DNA of 64,000 nt from Hevea brasiliensis (taxonomy: Eukaryota > Streptophyta > Magnoliopsida > Malpighiales > Euphorbiaceae), in NCBI RefSeq assembly GCF_030052815.1, contig NC_079496.1:36233593-36297592 (forward strand), in the 5' to 3' direction. Position numbers and translations under genes: made by a program. This document shows positions 38,853 through 50,790 of the stretch, piece by piece. The notes under the pieces are model-generated. The model was given only the letters and a program-made list of their open reading frames with translations, searched no databases and was not told the origin of the DNA. How positions within the stretch are numbered: the stretch's first letter is position 1; every line of letters starts with the position of its first letter.

Positions 38853-41800
38853 ATGAGCACACAACAACCACCACCATCCAATATTCTTGTGAGCATACTT
38901 GATCACAATAGATTGACGAGACCCATCTTTCTTATTGGCTAAGAAATTTAAAACTTGTCCTAAAACTAAAACGTATTGGATATGTTCTAGACTCAAAGGT
39001 TCCTAGTCCCTTTGTAACACCCTCCCTGTCGCAACTCCGTACATGCTACTGTTCCGGTGACCGGTGTTGGTCCGGACAGCTAGAACGTCCAGAAAAATAT
39101 TTAAACTAAAGTGAAGAACCATAAATAACTCAAATATTAATAAGAAAAATTTAGAAAAAATTTTAGAAATAAAATACAACCAAGTTAAATGAGCCGGTGC
39201 CCAAGCAATGGGTAACCCAGAGGGAAGTTGCGGTTCTCGCAACTAGGAGCCCTAGATCCGAGAGAAAATTTATAAAATAATTTTTGGGACTCCAGAGAAG
39301 GGTTATTGAGGTTCCTATGGCATTAAAATGCCAAGAAAATATTTAGAAAAATTTTTCAATCGGTACAGACAATTTTGACCCGTTAAGCCAAGCGAAGGGC
39401 ATTTTGGTCATTTCGCCTTCAGAGACGATTTTTGGCCGACTTGTCCAGTTAAGTAAATAATTATTATGATCTAAAATATGAATAAATATTGCTAAAAATT
39501 AAATTGAAATTTGGTAGAAAAGAAAAGAAAAGAAAAATGAAGGAAATTAGGGATAATGACATCACATGATGTCATTTACATACCCTCGACCAATCACCAT
39601 TCAACAAGCCTTCTTAAAACAATTAAAAGAGACAAAATGGACCCAAAAATTCTGGTGTTTTCTCCTTCTTCTTCAGCCAGCCATGAGTTTCTCCTTCTTC
39701 CTCCATAACTCTCATTCTCTCATACCTTCAATCTTTGATTTCTCACCCCAAAACCCTTAGGTCCCTTCACTAAAATTTGTCACCCAACCTTGCTAGAGTG
39801 TTTGGCAGCCAAGAAAACAAAAGAAAGTGGAAGAAAGGGAGGTGTGAACAAGCTTAGAAAATCACCAAAGAGGTTAGTGCCATAACTTTTGCTTTTACAT
39901 CTTTCTAACCATGAATTTGAGCTAAGTTAAGTTAAAAATTTGACAAAAATTGAATAAATGAAGCATGGTTATATTCCATGAAGTTTTGGCAGCCTTGACA
40001 TGAGTTAGGGTTAGGAGAAATCTTTGGTTTAAAGTGACATATTGCTGCCCCTCTTATAAATTATATGATTAGTATAGCGAATTAGGAGTGTGATGCATGA
40101 ATTGGAGCCTTGGTCAATTAGGGTTAGGGTTTTGGGGGTGAAACTTGGACTTTGCTCATGAAATGGTGAGTGAATATTCTAATGGTCAATTAGTGACCAT
40201 TTGAGGTAAGTTGACCATAATTTGAAGTGAATTAGGGTATTACAAAATGAATTGGTATGTTGCCTAGTGAGGGCAGCAGGTGAGGCTGTGAGTCCAACCT
40301 GTTTGGACTGCCATAACTCTGGTTGTGTAGGTTCAATTGGTGTTTGCCCAATTGGACATGAAACTAGACACATAATGGCACAATTTTGGTGAAGAAATCA
40401 TGCCCAAAAGACCAAAGCAAGTGGACCAAAAACTGGCCCCAATTCGGATGTCTTGAAACCAGATTCTGCAGAATGACCAAATGAACAGTAATTGTTCATT
40501 TGGCCATAACTCATTGTAGAATGGCCCAATTGACCTGAAATTTTTACAGCAACAAGTTAAGATATAGAAAAAAAACTTTCATGAAGAAACCTACCCCAAA
40601 TTATGAGTAGAACATATCCAACAAGGCAGTTGCAGTCACTATTCATTGCACTGTAGATATGGTCAGTTCTGTAATTTTTCAATCCGGCCAGCTGTGGTTT
40701 TTGGACCATAACTGGAGCTACAAAACTCCAAATGGAGTGATTCAAAAAAAGAAATTCAACTAGACAAAATAAGGAACAACTTTCATGTTTATCATTTTCT
40801 CAAATTCTCACTGCAACAGCAACTAATGGAACAGTAAAGTTTAGGTATGAAAACTGAAAAATTCTGCTCCCTTAGTTTAAGCTTAGAAATGGTATTGGTG
40901 ATTAATGCCAACAAGTTTTGAATGCAAAATGTGGTATGTTGGGAGTGTCAAAACCAATGTACCTATTTTCTATCAAAAGTCAACATTTTTGTTGACTAAT
41001 GAAGTGAATAGTAACATCAAAACTTGAAATTCAAAAATTGAAGAATTCTAAAGTATCAAATGCCCTAGTATACCTAACAAGATTGGTTTGGATAGTTTGG
41101 CATGCCAATAGGGTTCAGTTAGCAGTACTGCACATGGCATTATGCCATTCTGTGATTTTATGGCTTTTAGCCATTTTAACATTGTGTTGAGACTTGGCCT
41201 CGTGCCTCATATTATTCTGACTTGTTATTTGTTACATTTGCCGGAGATACATATGTGACCGATGGTGTGGCGGCACGAGGTACTTGATACCCAAAGGCGG
41301 TTACCCGTTTATCCAGTCCAGTCATTCAGTATAGGTTACTTGGGCAACCAAAAGAATGAAAGTGGATAAAATTAACGAAATAAATGATTATAACGAGTAC
41401 AAAATAAGTAAAATATCGATACATTCAATGCATATTTATTTCTGTTATTTCCTTTTTTTTTTATTATTGCACCACTAAGCATTATTGCTTAGCGCGTTGC
41501 TTTTGCCACGCGTAGGTTCTGGAGATACTGACCGAGAGCCCAGTAGACCGCAGACTGGGTGAGACCTCCTGCAGCTCTGCATAGTATCCGTGTCACCTCA
41601 CCATCTACAGTGCATTGGTAGGACACTAGGTTTCATTTTGGTATTTTGTAACTAACTTTTATTTTCTCATATGTAATTGAACTTATGTAATGTATTTTGA
41701 TGTTCATGTATATAATAAAAATTGTGGTTATGAATGGAAAATTCGAGTATTTATTTATTGTTTGTATATGAGTACCATGAGAAATGAATGTTTGAGTAAT

Positions 41801-42515
41801 GAAAATGTTGTTGAAAATCATATTGAGACTTTGTTGATGAAATGGAGTTTGGATTGTTTGGAAATGATTTTGGAAGTGTTTTTCACAGGTTCCGAAGAAC
41901 TGTTTTCTCCATTTTTAGCCGGTACTCTGCCGGATTTTCTATAAAATTTTCGGAACCTCAAATAAATTATAATTTCAATAAATGACTTAAATGAATTATA
42001 TTTCACAAGTTATATTCAAAACTATGATAAAAATTAATTAAGATAAAATAGAGTGTTCCGGTACACCGTGTGACATAACTTACTCGGATATACTGTAGAC
42101 GGGTAAGGGGTGTCACACCCTTACCTCCAGAGGCTGCTCAAGAGGAACATGACACTTTGGATAAGTGGAAGGAGCATGATATGAGAGCCAAATATTACAT
42201 GCTTACTTCTATGAGTAATGAGTTACAGAAGCAGCATGAAAATATGCAAAATGCAAGTGAGATCCTCCTTCACCTGTAAGAGTTGTATGGTGACCATAGC
42301 AGGAATACTAGGTATGAGATATCTAGACAACTATTCCGTATGAGGATGTCTGAGGGACATAATATAGGAAATTATGTCCACAAGATGATTCAGCTTATTG
42401 AGCAGCTAGAACATCTTGACTTTAACATGGATTTCCAATTACAGACGGATTTGATCTTTCAGTCCCTACCCGAGTCATTTGAGAATTTTGTGACAAATTT
42501 TCATATGACTAGGTA
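38853..42515 (+). pseudogene. copia-C gag, split by a solo LTR
   Basis: The first part begins MSTQQPPPSNILVSILD at the ATG 38853 and runs to 39012 with one frame break near 38940 (stop in FLIG-stop). The second part resumes at 42118 directly after the solo LTR (PEAAQEEHDTLDKWKE), has a stop near 42278, then DHSRNTRYEISRQLF and LIFQSLPESFENFV to 42515. The nucleocapsid follows at 42700 (CFHCQKNRHWKRNY; the last knuckle cysteine is replaced by tyrosine). Confidence 0.82.
39013..42117 (+). mobile_element. solo LTR of a chromovirus (Ty3/gypsy), in copia-C gag
   Basis: 3105 bp, TGTAACACCCTCC to GGTGTCACA, flanked by the perfect 5-bp duplication CCCTT (39008-39012 and 42118-42122). The gag of copia-C continues on both sides. 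It aligns with the LTR at 60240-63257 (inverse orientation) over its full length, for example at CACCACTAAGC with the ACGCGTAGGTTCTGGAG box near 41470 and GGCATGCCAAACTATCC-type sequence near 41100. No internal region remains, which is the product of LTR-LTR recombination. No coding frame of note. Confidence 0.93.
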
Positions 42516-42699
42516 GGAATAAACCTAGGCTGGTTTACTTAATATGCTGGTTATTGCCCAAAAAAATATGCCGGGCAATAAAGGAAAAGAGGTAGCTTTA
42601 ATTGCATCTTCTTTTGCTGAAAAGTCCAATAAGAAGAAGGGCAATAAGAAAAAGAAACCTCAAGTTCTAGGACCTTTCGAGAAGATAGCCAAATAGAAA

Positions 42700-45600
42700 G
42701 TGAAGACCAAAGCTGATGGAGGCAAAGGAAAGTGTTTCCACTGCCAGAAGAATAGGCATTGGAAAAGAAACTACCCAGAGTATCTGGCTTCTCTGAAGGA
42801 CAAGAAGGATACACCTTCAGAAGGTATGTCTATATCTTGTTATTTAGATGCTGATGATGCTCATAGTTTATCTACAGCTTGGGTTTTAGATACTGGTGCT
42901 AGTTCTCATATTTCTTATGATATGGAGGAACTAACAAACAGTAGCAGCTTGCATGCTAGAGATGTTAGACTCCGGATTGGCTATGACTCAACTGTTGAAG
43001 CTTTAGCCATAGGATCTAAATCTTTTTATATGTGTGGACATGTTTTGTTTTTAAATAATATTTTGTATATACCTGATGCTTTTAAGAACATCATTTCAAT
43101 ATCTAGTTTGACTAGAAATGGTTATGAATTTCAGTTTACAGATGATGTTTGCAATATTTATTTTGGAAATAAATATGTTGGCTCGGGTTATGTGCATGAT
43201 GGTCTTTATTATTTGGATAATAATGATAAACACAAATTGAATGCAAGCAATCTAAATGAATGTAATGCCATGATGAAAATCAAATCTAGTCTAAAATATC
43301 TTTAGCACTTAAGATTAGGTCAGATTGCAGAAGATAGGATTACATAACTGGAGAAAATGGGGATTTTATCCTCAATAGGTTCTGAACTTAATCCAACTTG
43401 TGAATCTTGCCTTCAGGGCAAAATGACTAGATCACCCTTTGTTGGACAAAGACTAAAAGCTGAAAATATTTTAGAGCTAATACATAGTGATGTATGTGGT
43501 CCATTTAAGGAAATGGCTAGAGGTGGTTTTCATTACTTTATTACCTTTACCAATGATAAATCAAGGTTTGGGTATTTGTATTTGATGAAATACAAACATT
43601 AATCCTTTGAAAAGTTCAAAGAATTTAAATCTGAAGTAAAAAATCAAACAGGAAAAAGTATTAAAATTCTTTGATTAGATCGTGGAGGTGAATACTTAAG
43701 TACTGAATTTGATGAATACTTGAAAGAGCATGGCATTGTTTCCCAGCTGACTCTTCCAGGAACGCCACTGCTGAATGGTGTATTTGAAAGGAAAAATCGT
43801 ACCCTATTAGATATGGTACGCAGTATGATGAGCTATACTGATATGCCAATCTCCTTTTGGGGATTTGCATTAGAATTAGTTTTGCATATTCTGAATAGGA
43901 TTCCATCAAAATCAGTTTCTTCCACACCTTATGAGATATGGCATGGAAGAAAACCGAGTCTTAAGCATGTTAAGATTTGGGGTTGTCCAGCTTATCAAAA
44001 AGCTGAACACTAATAAATTGGAAATCAGGTTAAAAAAAGGTCAATTTGTTGGATATCTAAAAGAAAGTTTTAGATTTTATTTTTATTTGCCTACATCACA
44101 AAAGGTTGTGGTAAGCAGAGATGCCATATTTCTTAAATAATAGTTTATTCAAGAAGGAGGCAAAGGAAGGCAAATAGAGATAGAATTGGAGAATTCTGAC
44201 AAACCAACAAATCAAATGGATATAGATCCATCTAGTCAACCTATACCTACTAATGAAACATCTACAGTAATTCCTCTTAGATCGACCAAGATATCTCATC
44301 CACCAGTGAGATATGGTTTTCTTCATGAAGATGAGCAAAAGTTGTTTACTCATGAAGAAGTAGATCATGGAGATAATCCTCTTACCTATGAAGAAGCTGT
44401 ATCAAATGTGGACTCTTCAAAATGGATTAAAGCTATGAAATTCAAAATTGATTCCATGCATAATAATCAAGTTTGGGACCTTATTGACCCACTTGAAGGT
44501 ATTGTACCTATAGGGAATAAATGGGTTTTCAAGAAGAAAATTGGTTCTGATGGAAAGATAGAGACCTATAAAGTAAGGCTAGTAGCGAAAGGGTTTCGCC
44601 AAAGGCAAGGAATCGACTATGAGGAGACTTTCTCACCTATTGCCATGCTTAAATCATTTAGGATTTTATTAGTAATAGTTGCATACTATGATTATGAGAT
44701 TTGGCAGATGGATGTTAAAATAGCTTTTCTCAATGGATACATTGATGAAAACATTTTCATGGAACAACCTAGAAGTTTTGAATCCCAAGATAGTTCCAAA
44801 GTGTGCAAGCTAAAGCGATCCATTTATGGGTTAAAACAAGTTTCGAAAAGTTGGAACACCTGTTTTGATAAAGCCATTAAGTCATTTGGTTTTATAAAAA
44901 ATGTAGATGAGCCATGTGTATATAAGAAGGTTAGTGATAGTGATATCACTTTCCTTGTTTTATATGTAGATGATATTCTATTGATAGGTAATGACATAGG
45001 TATGTTGATAACTGTAAAAGTATGGTTGTCAAATACATTCTCCATGAAAGACTTAGGGGGGGCAATCTATATTCTTAGAATTCGCATCTATACAGATAGA
45101 GCGAAAAGAATAATTAGTTTATCCAAAAGTCTATACTTGGAAAAGGTATTAAAGAGGTTTAACATGCTTGATTCCAAGAGAGGATTGTTACCAGTAAGAC
45201 ATGGTATCTACCTTTCTAAAGAGATGTCTCCAAAAACACCTAAAGAAAGAGATAAAATAGCCAGGATTCTATATGCTTCAACTATTAGAAGTTTGATATA
45301 TGCAATGATGTGTACTAGGCCGGATATCGCATATGCTGTTAGTTTGACTAGCAGATTTCAATCCAATCCAGATTTAGAATATTGGATAGCTATCAAGAAT
45401 ATCCTTAAGTACTTGAGAAGAATTAAGGATTTATTCTTGATTTATGGAGGTGGTGACTTGCAATTGGATGGTTATACTGATTCTGATTTTCAATCAGATA
45501 TTGATGATAGAAAGTCTATCTCTGGGTTTGTGTTTATTTGTAATGGAGGTGCAGTCAGTTGGAAGAGTTCCAAATAGAGTACAACTGCTGATTCCACTAC

Positions 45601-45950
45601 AGAGGCTGAGTATATTCTTTGCATCGAGATCTTTGTAAAGAGGTCATTTGAATAAAGAAGTTCGTGATAGAACTTGTAGTAATTCCTTCCATTGAGTTAG
45701 CAGTTCCTCTCTACTGTGACAACAATGGAGCAGTCATACAGGCTAAGGAGCCCCGGTCTCACTAGAAATCCAAACACATAGAAAGGCGCTACCACATTAT
45801 CAGAAAGATAGTTGGGCGAGGCGATGTAGCCATGCAGAAAATAGCATCAACTGAAAATCCAGCTGATCCATTCACAAAGCCTATGTCACAAGCTTAGTTA
45901 GACTGACATCTTGAGAAGATGGGTCTAAGATATTGTAATGAATGGCTCTA
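42700..45950 (+). pseudogene. copia-C pol: protease, integrase, RT, RNase H
   Basis: Nucleocapsid CFHCQKNRHWKRNY near 42733; protease WVLDTGASSHIS near 42880 with the DTG triad intact; integrase HxxxC part near 43390 (CESCLQGK), HSDVCGPF near 43483, LDRGGEY near 43678 and FERKNRTLLDM near 43782. RT in a 463-codon frame, 44186-45577: KWVFKKKIGSDG near 44520, MDVKIAFLNGYIDENIFM near 44708, intact palm YVDDILLIGND near 44965, KVLKRFNMLDSKRG near 45140. RNase H runs from GGAVSWKSSK near 45545 to 45950. Stops at 43303, 43345, 43600, 43674, 44010, 44138, 45575 and later indels kill it. Layout equals copia-1. Confidence 0.9.
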
Positions 45951-45965
45951 GTGCTAGTGGGAGAT

Positions 45966-47107
45966 TGTTAGTAATATGCCCTAGAGCATATCATTTTGTA
46001 TGCATCTAGTACATATTTTATTAATAAAGAGGCAATTTCACTTTTCCATTTACATAATATATTTATGTGTAATAGAAAAGGTCCATTGATATTTTGTTAG
46101 AAATTATATTCTTAAGTTGTTAAGAATATGAGTGACAGTATTTCTAGTATAAAGTATCATCAATTGGTTCACAATTGAGGATATTTCATATAGGACATGA
46201 CTTATCTAGAAAGATTATAATCATGTTTGTTCCCAAGCTACTTATATGAGATATAAATAAGATGGAGTCGTGAGTCTTATGCCACATAACAAACATGATA
46301 GGCACTTATAAATGATAAGTAGGTCGAACCAGTGATGCATATAACAAGCACATAGAGTTTACTCTTGTCAATGCATTGTCATAAATCATATCAGTGCATA
46401 TAATCTTTAGACCTGAGATAACACAGTTATCTTGTATATAGGTGATTTGAGTTTGATACTGCTTTCATACTTGTAATGTGCATGGGTATATGGGCATGGG
46501 TATATGGGCATGTGTTGGCTCCTATTATTTATATATGGAGATAGGTGTTGATCAAGATGGAATCTGTTACCCTAAGTAAATAGGGATAAAATCTTATGTT
46601 CATTTAATTGTTCTTGATGTTTCAAGTTCCTGGCCAGGACAAACAGATTTAGTCAGAAAAGAGTTTCTGATAAGAAAATCTAATTAATCAAGAATTGGAA
46701 TTAAAAGAGAATATAATATTCATAGCAAATGGGGTTTGACATTAACCATGACTCCAGCTCGAATTGGGATTTTGTAACAGAGAGATTCTAGTGCATGGTA
46801 ACATATGATTATAGGTTCATTTAAGGTATTCATTATTACTGATTGGGTGGCCATGGCGCGCTATGCTAAGTGTCAACCATGGTCTATGAGATGTCTAAAA
46901 TGATTTAGAGAAATTATTTATGGTAAGAAAGAGTTCTGATGATATTAAGAGTTATATCATATCTCATTGCCAATTAGTGATGAGCCTAGTGAGTCACACA
47001 CATACACAAGTTAATCACCAAGTTGAATGTGATTTAATTGATCAATTAAAGGGTTTAATTGATTAATTAAATAGGTTTGGTTTGCAATGAGATTGCAAAG
47101 TCCCTAG
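45966..47107 (+). repeat. 3' LTR of copia-C, first 1.14 kb
   Basis: Starts TGTTAGTAATATGCC after the tract AGTGGGAGAT. It follows the 5' LTR to CAAAGTCCCTAG (equivalent to 36313) and is then cut by the Tat element. About 980 bp of LTR are therefore expected beyond the window. Confidence 0.88.
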
Positions 47108-47519
47108 TGTCCTAAGGGATTTTGCGGTCGCCTGGACGAACACTCACCGAAGTGGGAAAGAGTGAGGAGTCGCCACTTTAATTTTGAGGGAAATTAAAGA
47201 AAACCATTTGTGAAATACAAATTAAAATGAAACCACTTCAAAAACAGAGATTCTAGGTTTGGGGCTCGTAAATGGGTGGGGAAGTGTTAGGCACCCCACC
47301 TCGTCCCTCAATGAGGGGGAGCAGATTTAACCTTGCGTTCTTTATAAATTAAAATCGATAGTTAGGGGGGTTTGAATGGAAATGTTAATCCTTTTGATAA
47401 AAAGGAATATTTGATTTTTCACTAATTCGGATTACCCAGATACATAAGTAAATGAGACAACCTTAGTGAATTGGTGTTGTGTTGCGGTTCTCGTTTGTGG
47501 GATTACTTCACATATTTGT

Positions 47520-48010
47520 TAGAATTTAATTTGAGAATCGGATAAGAACTCTCCTTCGATCTCTTTTAGATTAAAATTTCGATTGGAGATCGGATAAGAA
47601 CTCTCCTTCGATCTCTTTTAGATTTTTTTATGAGAATTTTTTAGTGAGAATCGGATAAGAACTCTCCTCCGATCTCTTTTAGATATTTATGAGAATTTTT
47701 GATTGAGAATCGGATAAGAACTCTCCTCCGATCTCTTTTAAATATTTATTAAAAATTTTGGATTGAGAATCGGATAAGAACTCTCCTCCGATCTCTTTTA
47801 AATATTTATTAGAATTTTGGATCAAGAATCGGATAAGAACTCTCCTCCTCTCTTCTAAATATTTATTAGAATTTTGGATGAGAATCGAATAAGAACTCTC
47901 CTTCGATCTCTTTTAAATATTTATTGAAATTTTGGATGAGAATCGAATAAGAACTCTCCTCCGATCTCTTATTTGGTTTGGATGAGGATCGGGTAAGAAC
48001 TTTCCCCGGA
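47520..48010. repeat. about 60-bp tandem array in the Tat LTR
   Basis: Eight to nine imperfect copies of a unit containing GAGAATCGGATAAGAACTCT followed by CCTCCGATCTCTTTTAGAT and an AT-rich tail. The first is at about 47530 and the last, degenerate one near 47980. Confidence 0.9.
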
Positions 48011-49660
48011 CCTCTTGAAATTTAATTACTATCGTAACGCACAAGGACCCTAGCTTAAGCTAAGGGTTTTGGCATCTGAGAACATTGGGGACCCAGATTA
48101 AGCCCTTTTTCAAAGTCATCGGTACCTTATGACTAGATAGGGGATACCGGACTGAACTTTTGCCAATCTCTTATGTGATTGGCCTACCAGTACCCTTAGA
48201 CAAGCAACATCCGCTCTCTTTTATTTGCTAGTCTGAAATTCAATCTTACTCTGACTCTCCACCTTACTTAGTCATCCTCTGGAGATAGTCTAGTGGTTCG
48301 ACTTCATGATTCTCTGATTTATTATCCTAACGTTTATCCCTTTTTTTTAAAAAAACTCTTACGTTAAGATATTGCTACCAACACTTTATCAAACTACATA
48401 TACGTTTTCCGTAACCCGAACACCCATGTTGGAAGATAAATAAAGACCAAGAATAAATAAATAACATGAACTGTTGTATCGAAAGATAGACTCATGAGGA
48501 TAACCTCCTACGTGGGACCTTCTGACACAAGACAAACTTTAACGAAAATTACGAGCATAAATAGAAAGAAAATAAAGACGAACACTGGATGAGGCAACGG
48601 TTCAAACACTCACCTGCAGGAAGTTGAACCTATTGATCTAATTATGGAGTCACGAATGTTGCAGAGTCTCGGGCTAATAGTCTGGGGACTAATGCTTGCC
48701 TTGAAATGACGAATGCCTAGTTAGCATATAATCGAACCGGAATAATAATGAAAGAGATTGAACTCAGAAAATAAAAGTGAATATAAAGGTGGTGAAAACA
48801 GAACTGAAACTTAAGAAAGGGTATCACAAAGTAATGAACAAACTGAAAATCAGGAGTTTCAGTGTCTAATACTTCTTCAAAGAAAATACTTGAGAAAACT
48901 GGTTTCTAAAGTCTTTCTAGCTTAAAAATAGTAGAGTAGCGAAACTGAATTAATTTTCAGAGCCTTTCCACCATAATCACCACCCTTTTTCTTTTCGTCC
49001 TCCTTTGAACAGTTTTCATGCAGGTATTTATAGGGACCGAGTGCTCCCCATGAAGGGTCAGGATTTATTTTGAGGGAGATGGAAGGTTTGGATTTTGAAG
49101 GACATGATCTGACACTTGGGAATTAAAGAGAATCAGAATGAACGGCTGAGATCCTTTTCAGAAATTTTGTCCTTTTTCTCTTCTAATCTGACGGTTCCAA
49201 ATTTTCTTGTCCAGGGCGATCCGAGGGCTGGGAATAAAAGGCGCTGGTCTTGTCGTCTTCTTCTTTGATCCAAGGGCTCCGGGCTCGTGCTTACAAGTAA
49301 AATCAACGGTGGAGATTGGGATGTACAGCACTGTCATGACATACTCTGGCATCTGTCAGTAATGTGGGCGATTCTGAGGCGTGCAGTGGAGATTTCGTCT
49401 GCAACGCTTTAACTACCTTGGCTCTGATTATGACGACAGTTAGCGGAAGTTGTCTTATTCCCTTTGTTTTCCGACCTCCCCTCCCTTCCGATCTTTCTAA
49501 CATGATCCTTTTCCGGTCTCTCATGCCGAGCTCCCCCCTTCCGACCTCTCCTACTCTGATCTTCTCCTTTATTCGGTTCGATTCAGTTAAAGCATTTATT
49601 CCTTCGATTTCCGAGGCATCTGCTTCATTTTCTGCTCGCAATAAATGCCCAGACTTTCCC
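48011..49660. other. Tat LTR interior without a clear gene
   Basis: Unique-looking LTR sequence. Open frames on both strands at 49158-49699 overlap each other and do not resemble anything I know. TATTTATAGGG near 49025 on the plus strand is TATA-like but no convincing ORF follows it. Confidence 0.45.
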
Positions 49661-50361
49661 TATATATATACCTTCAATGGGAAACCCCTCCGCATTTGAT
49701 TTTCTCCTCTTTCCTTCTCACATTTCCTGTTCTAACTGCCCCGGCAATAATCCCGGCCATGATAGTTGCTTTTGATCTTTTTCCGATTGTCCTCTTTATT
49801 CCCCGACTGAAAATTTACGATCCTGGTGATCGGAGAATTATGATAACCTCATTTGATGATAGTGAGAGAACCGGACTAATTTACCGACCTGGATCGAGGA
49901 CTTCGATCGTGTCGATCTCGAATCGTTCGACCGATATAATCGGCGAACTGATTTCGGGCGAGAAGACTGCTAATATTCCTCTTAACATCGGTGACTGCCC
50001 CTTGAAGTTCATTTGGCTCCTCACCACATTGGGAGTCCCGACTACAGCTCGGTTCTGGTCGATGACAGTGGAGATGACTCTCCATCCTCATGAGAGTCAT
50101 AATCACCCCATCTGAGCTGTACGTCTATCCGCTGTCTATGGCCGGACAAATCTTTTGATTTAGCCACGAGACTAGGCTTTGACATAGGCCTTTATTAGAT
50201 AGGATGTTCCACCGATCTCTAAAGATCGCCCCTATGATGTAATCAGACCTTTAATGTAATCCGATCTCTAGAGATCGCCCAAATGATGTAATCCGACTTT
50301 TAATGTAATTCGATCTCTAGAGATAGCCCAAATGATGTAATCCAACCTTTTTGGAAATAAA
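49661..50361 (+). other. antisense transcription-unit-like segment 1 in the Tat LTR
   Basis: A plus-strand TATA box (TATATATATA, 49661-49670) is followed about 90 bases later by an ATG (49759) opening 118 codons to a TGA at 50113. The peptide begins MIVAFDLFPIVLFIPRL and later reads SRTSIVSISNRSTDIIGEL; I do not recognise it. A polyA-like AATAAA lies at 50356. Three tandem copies of a 55-bp unit (50208-50346) fall in the 3' part. Promoter, ORF and polyA signal in order suggest a gene-like unit opposite to pol. Chance is possible for an ORF of this size. Confidence 0.35.
50208..50346. repeat. about 55-bp tandem repeat, three copies
   Basis: Units contain CCGATCTCTAGAGATCGCCC followed by AAATGATGTAATCCGAC; each holds the palindrome-like CGATCTCTAGAGATCG. 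Confidence 0.85.
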
Positions 50362-50627
50362 ATTTTATTTTGACGACTATCATTTTATTATTATTACATT
50401 GATTATTTTCTGATCTCTGATGTGTTTATCCGATCCGGTTCCTAACTGAACAACCCTTAACCGATCCGCACTTCCAAACATCCGCCTTAATTCATCGATC
50501 TGTAACTAGTCGATCTCTTTTATTATGGAATTTCTGGAATATTAGTGGGACGTGTCAGAAAAAGTTGGCGAATCTCGCGAACCGATGCGCCGCTTGGGAC
50601 ACCGTGAGCATTAAATGCTCAGACGGG

Positions 50628-50635
50628 TATAAATA
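50628..50635 (+). promoter_or_regulatory. TATA box of the antisense ORF unit
   Basis: TATAAATA within CGGGTATAAATAGGGG on the plus strand, about 155 bases before the ATG at 50791. Confidence 0.55.
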
Positions 50636-50790
50636 GGGGACAGGTCAGCCAGTTGCTTCCTTATGTCATTTTCAGCCTTTCGCGAGCAATTCCAAAATTC
50701 TCTCATTTTTTCAAGTTCTTCCGACACCGATCACACTCTGGTAAGGGTTTTGATATTTCTTTTAGTTTAAATTTCCTCTTTTCTTTGAAA

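Larger units (their letters stand above)
35193..47107 (+). mobile_element. Ty1/copia retrotransposon copia-C, with nested insertions
   Basis: 5' LTR 35193-37296, primer-binding site, a long leader to 38853, gag, pol and the start of the 3' LTR (45966-47107). The remaining part of that LTR is displaced by the Tat element inserted at 47108 and lies beyond the window. Gag is interrupted by a solo LTR (39013-42117). Same family as copia-1. The two LTRs differ at many positions over the first 150 bases, so it is an old insertion. The 5 bases before it are GCTTA; the matching duplication should lie beyond the window. Confidence 0.9.

Noticed and set aside
47520..48010. Possible CRISPR-like regular repeat array
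   Set aside because: Units are direct tandem repeats with no unique spacers, within a plant LTR element.
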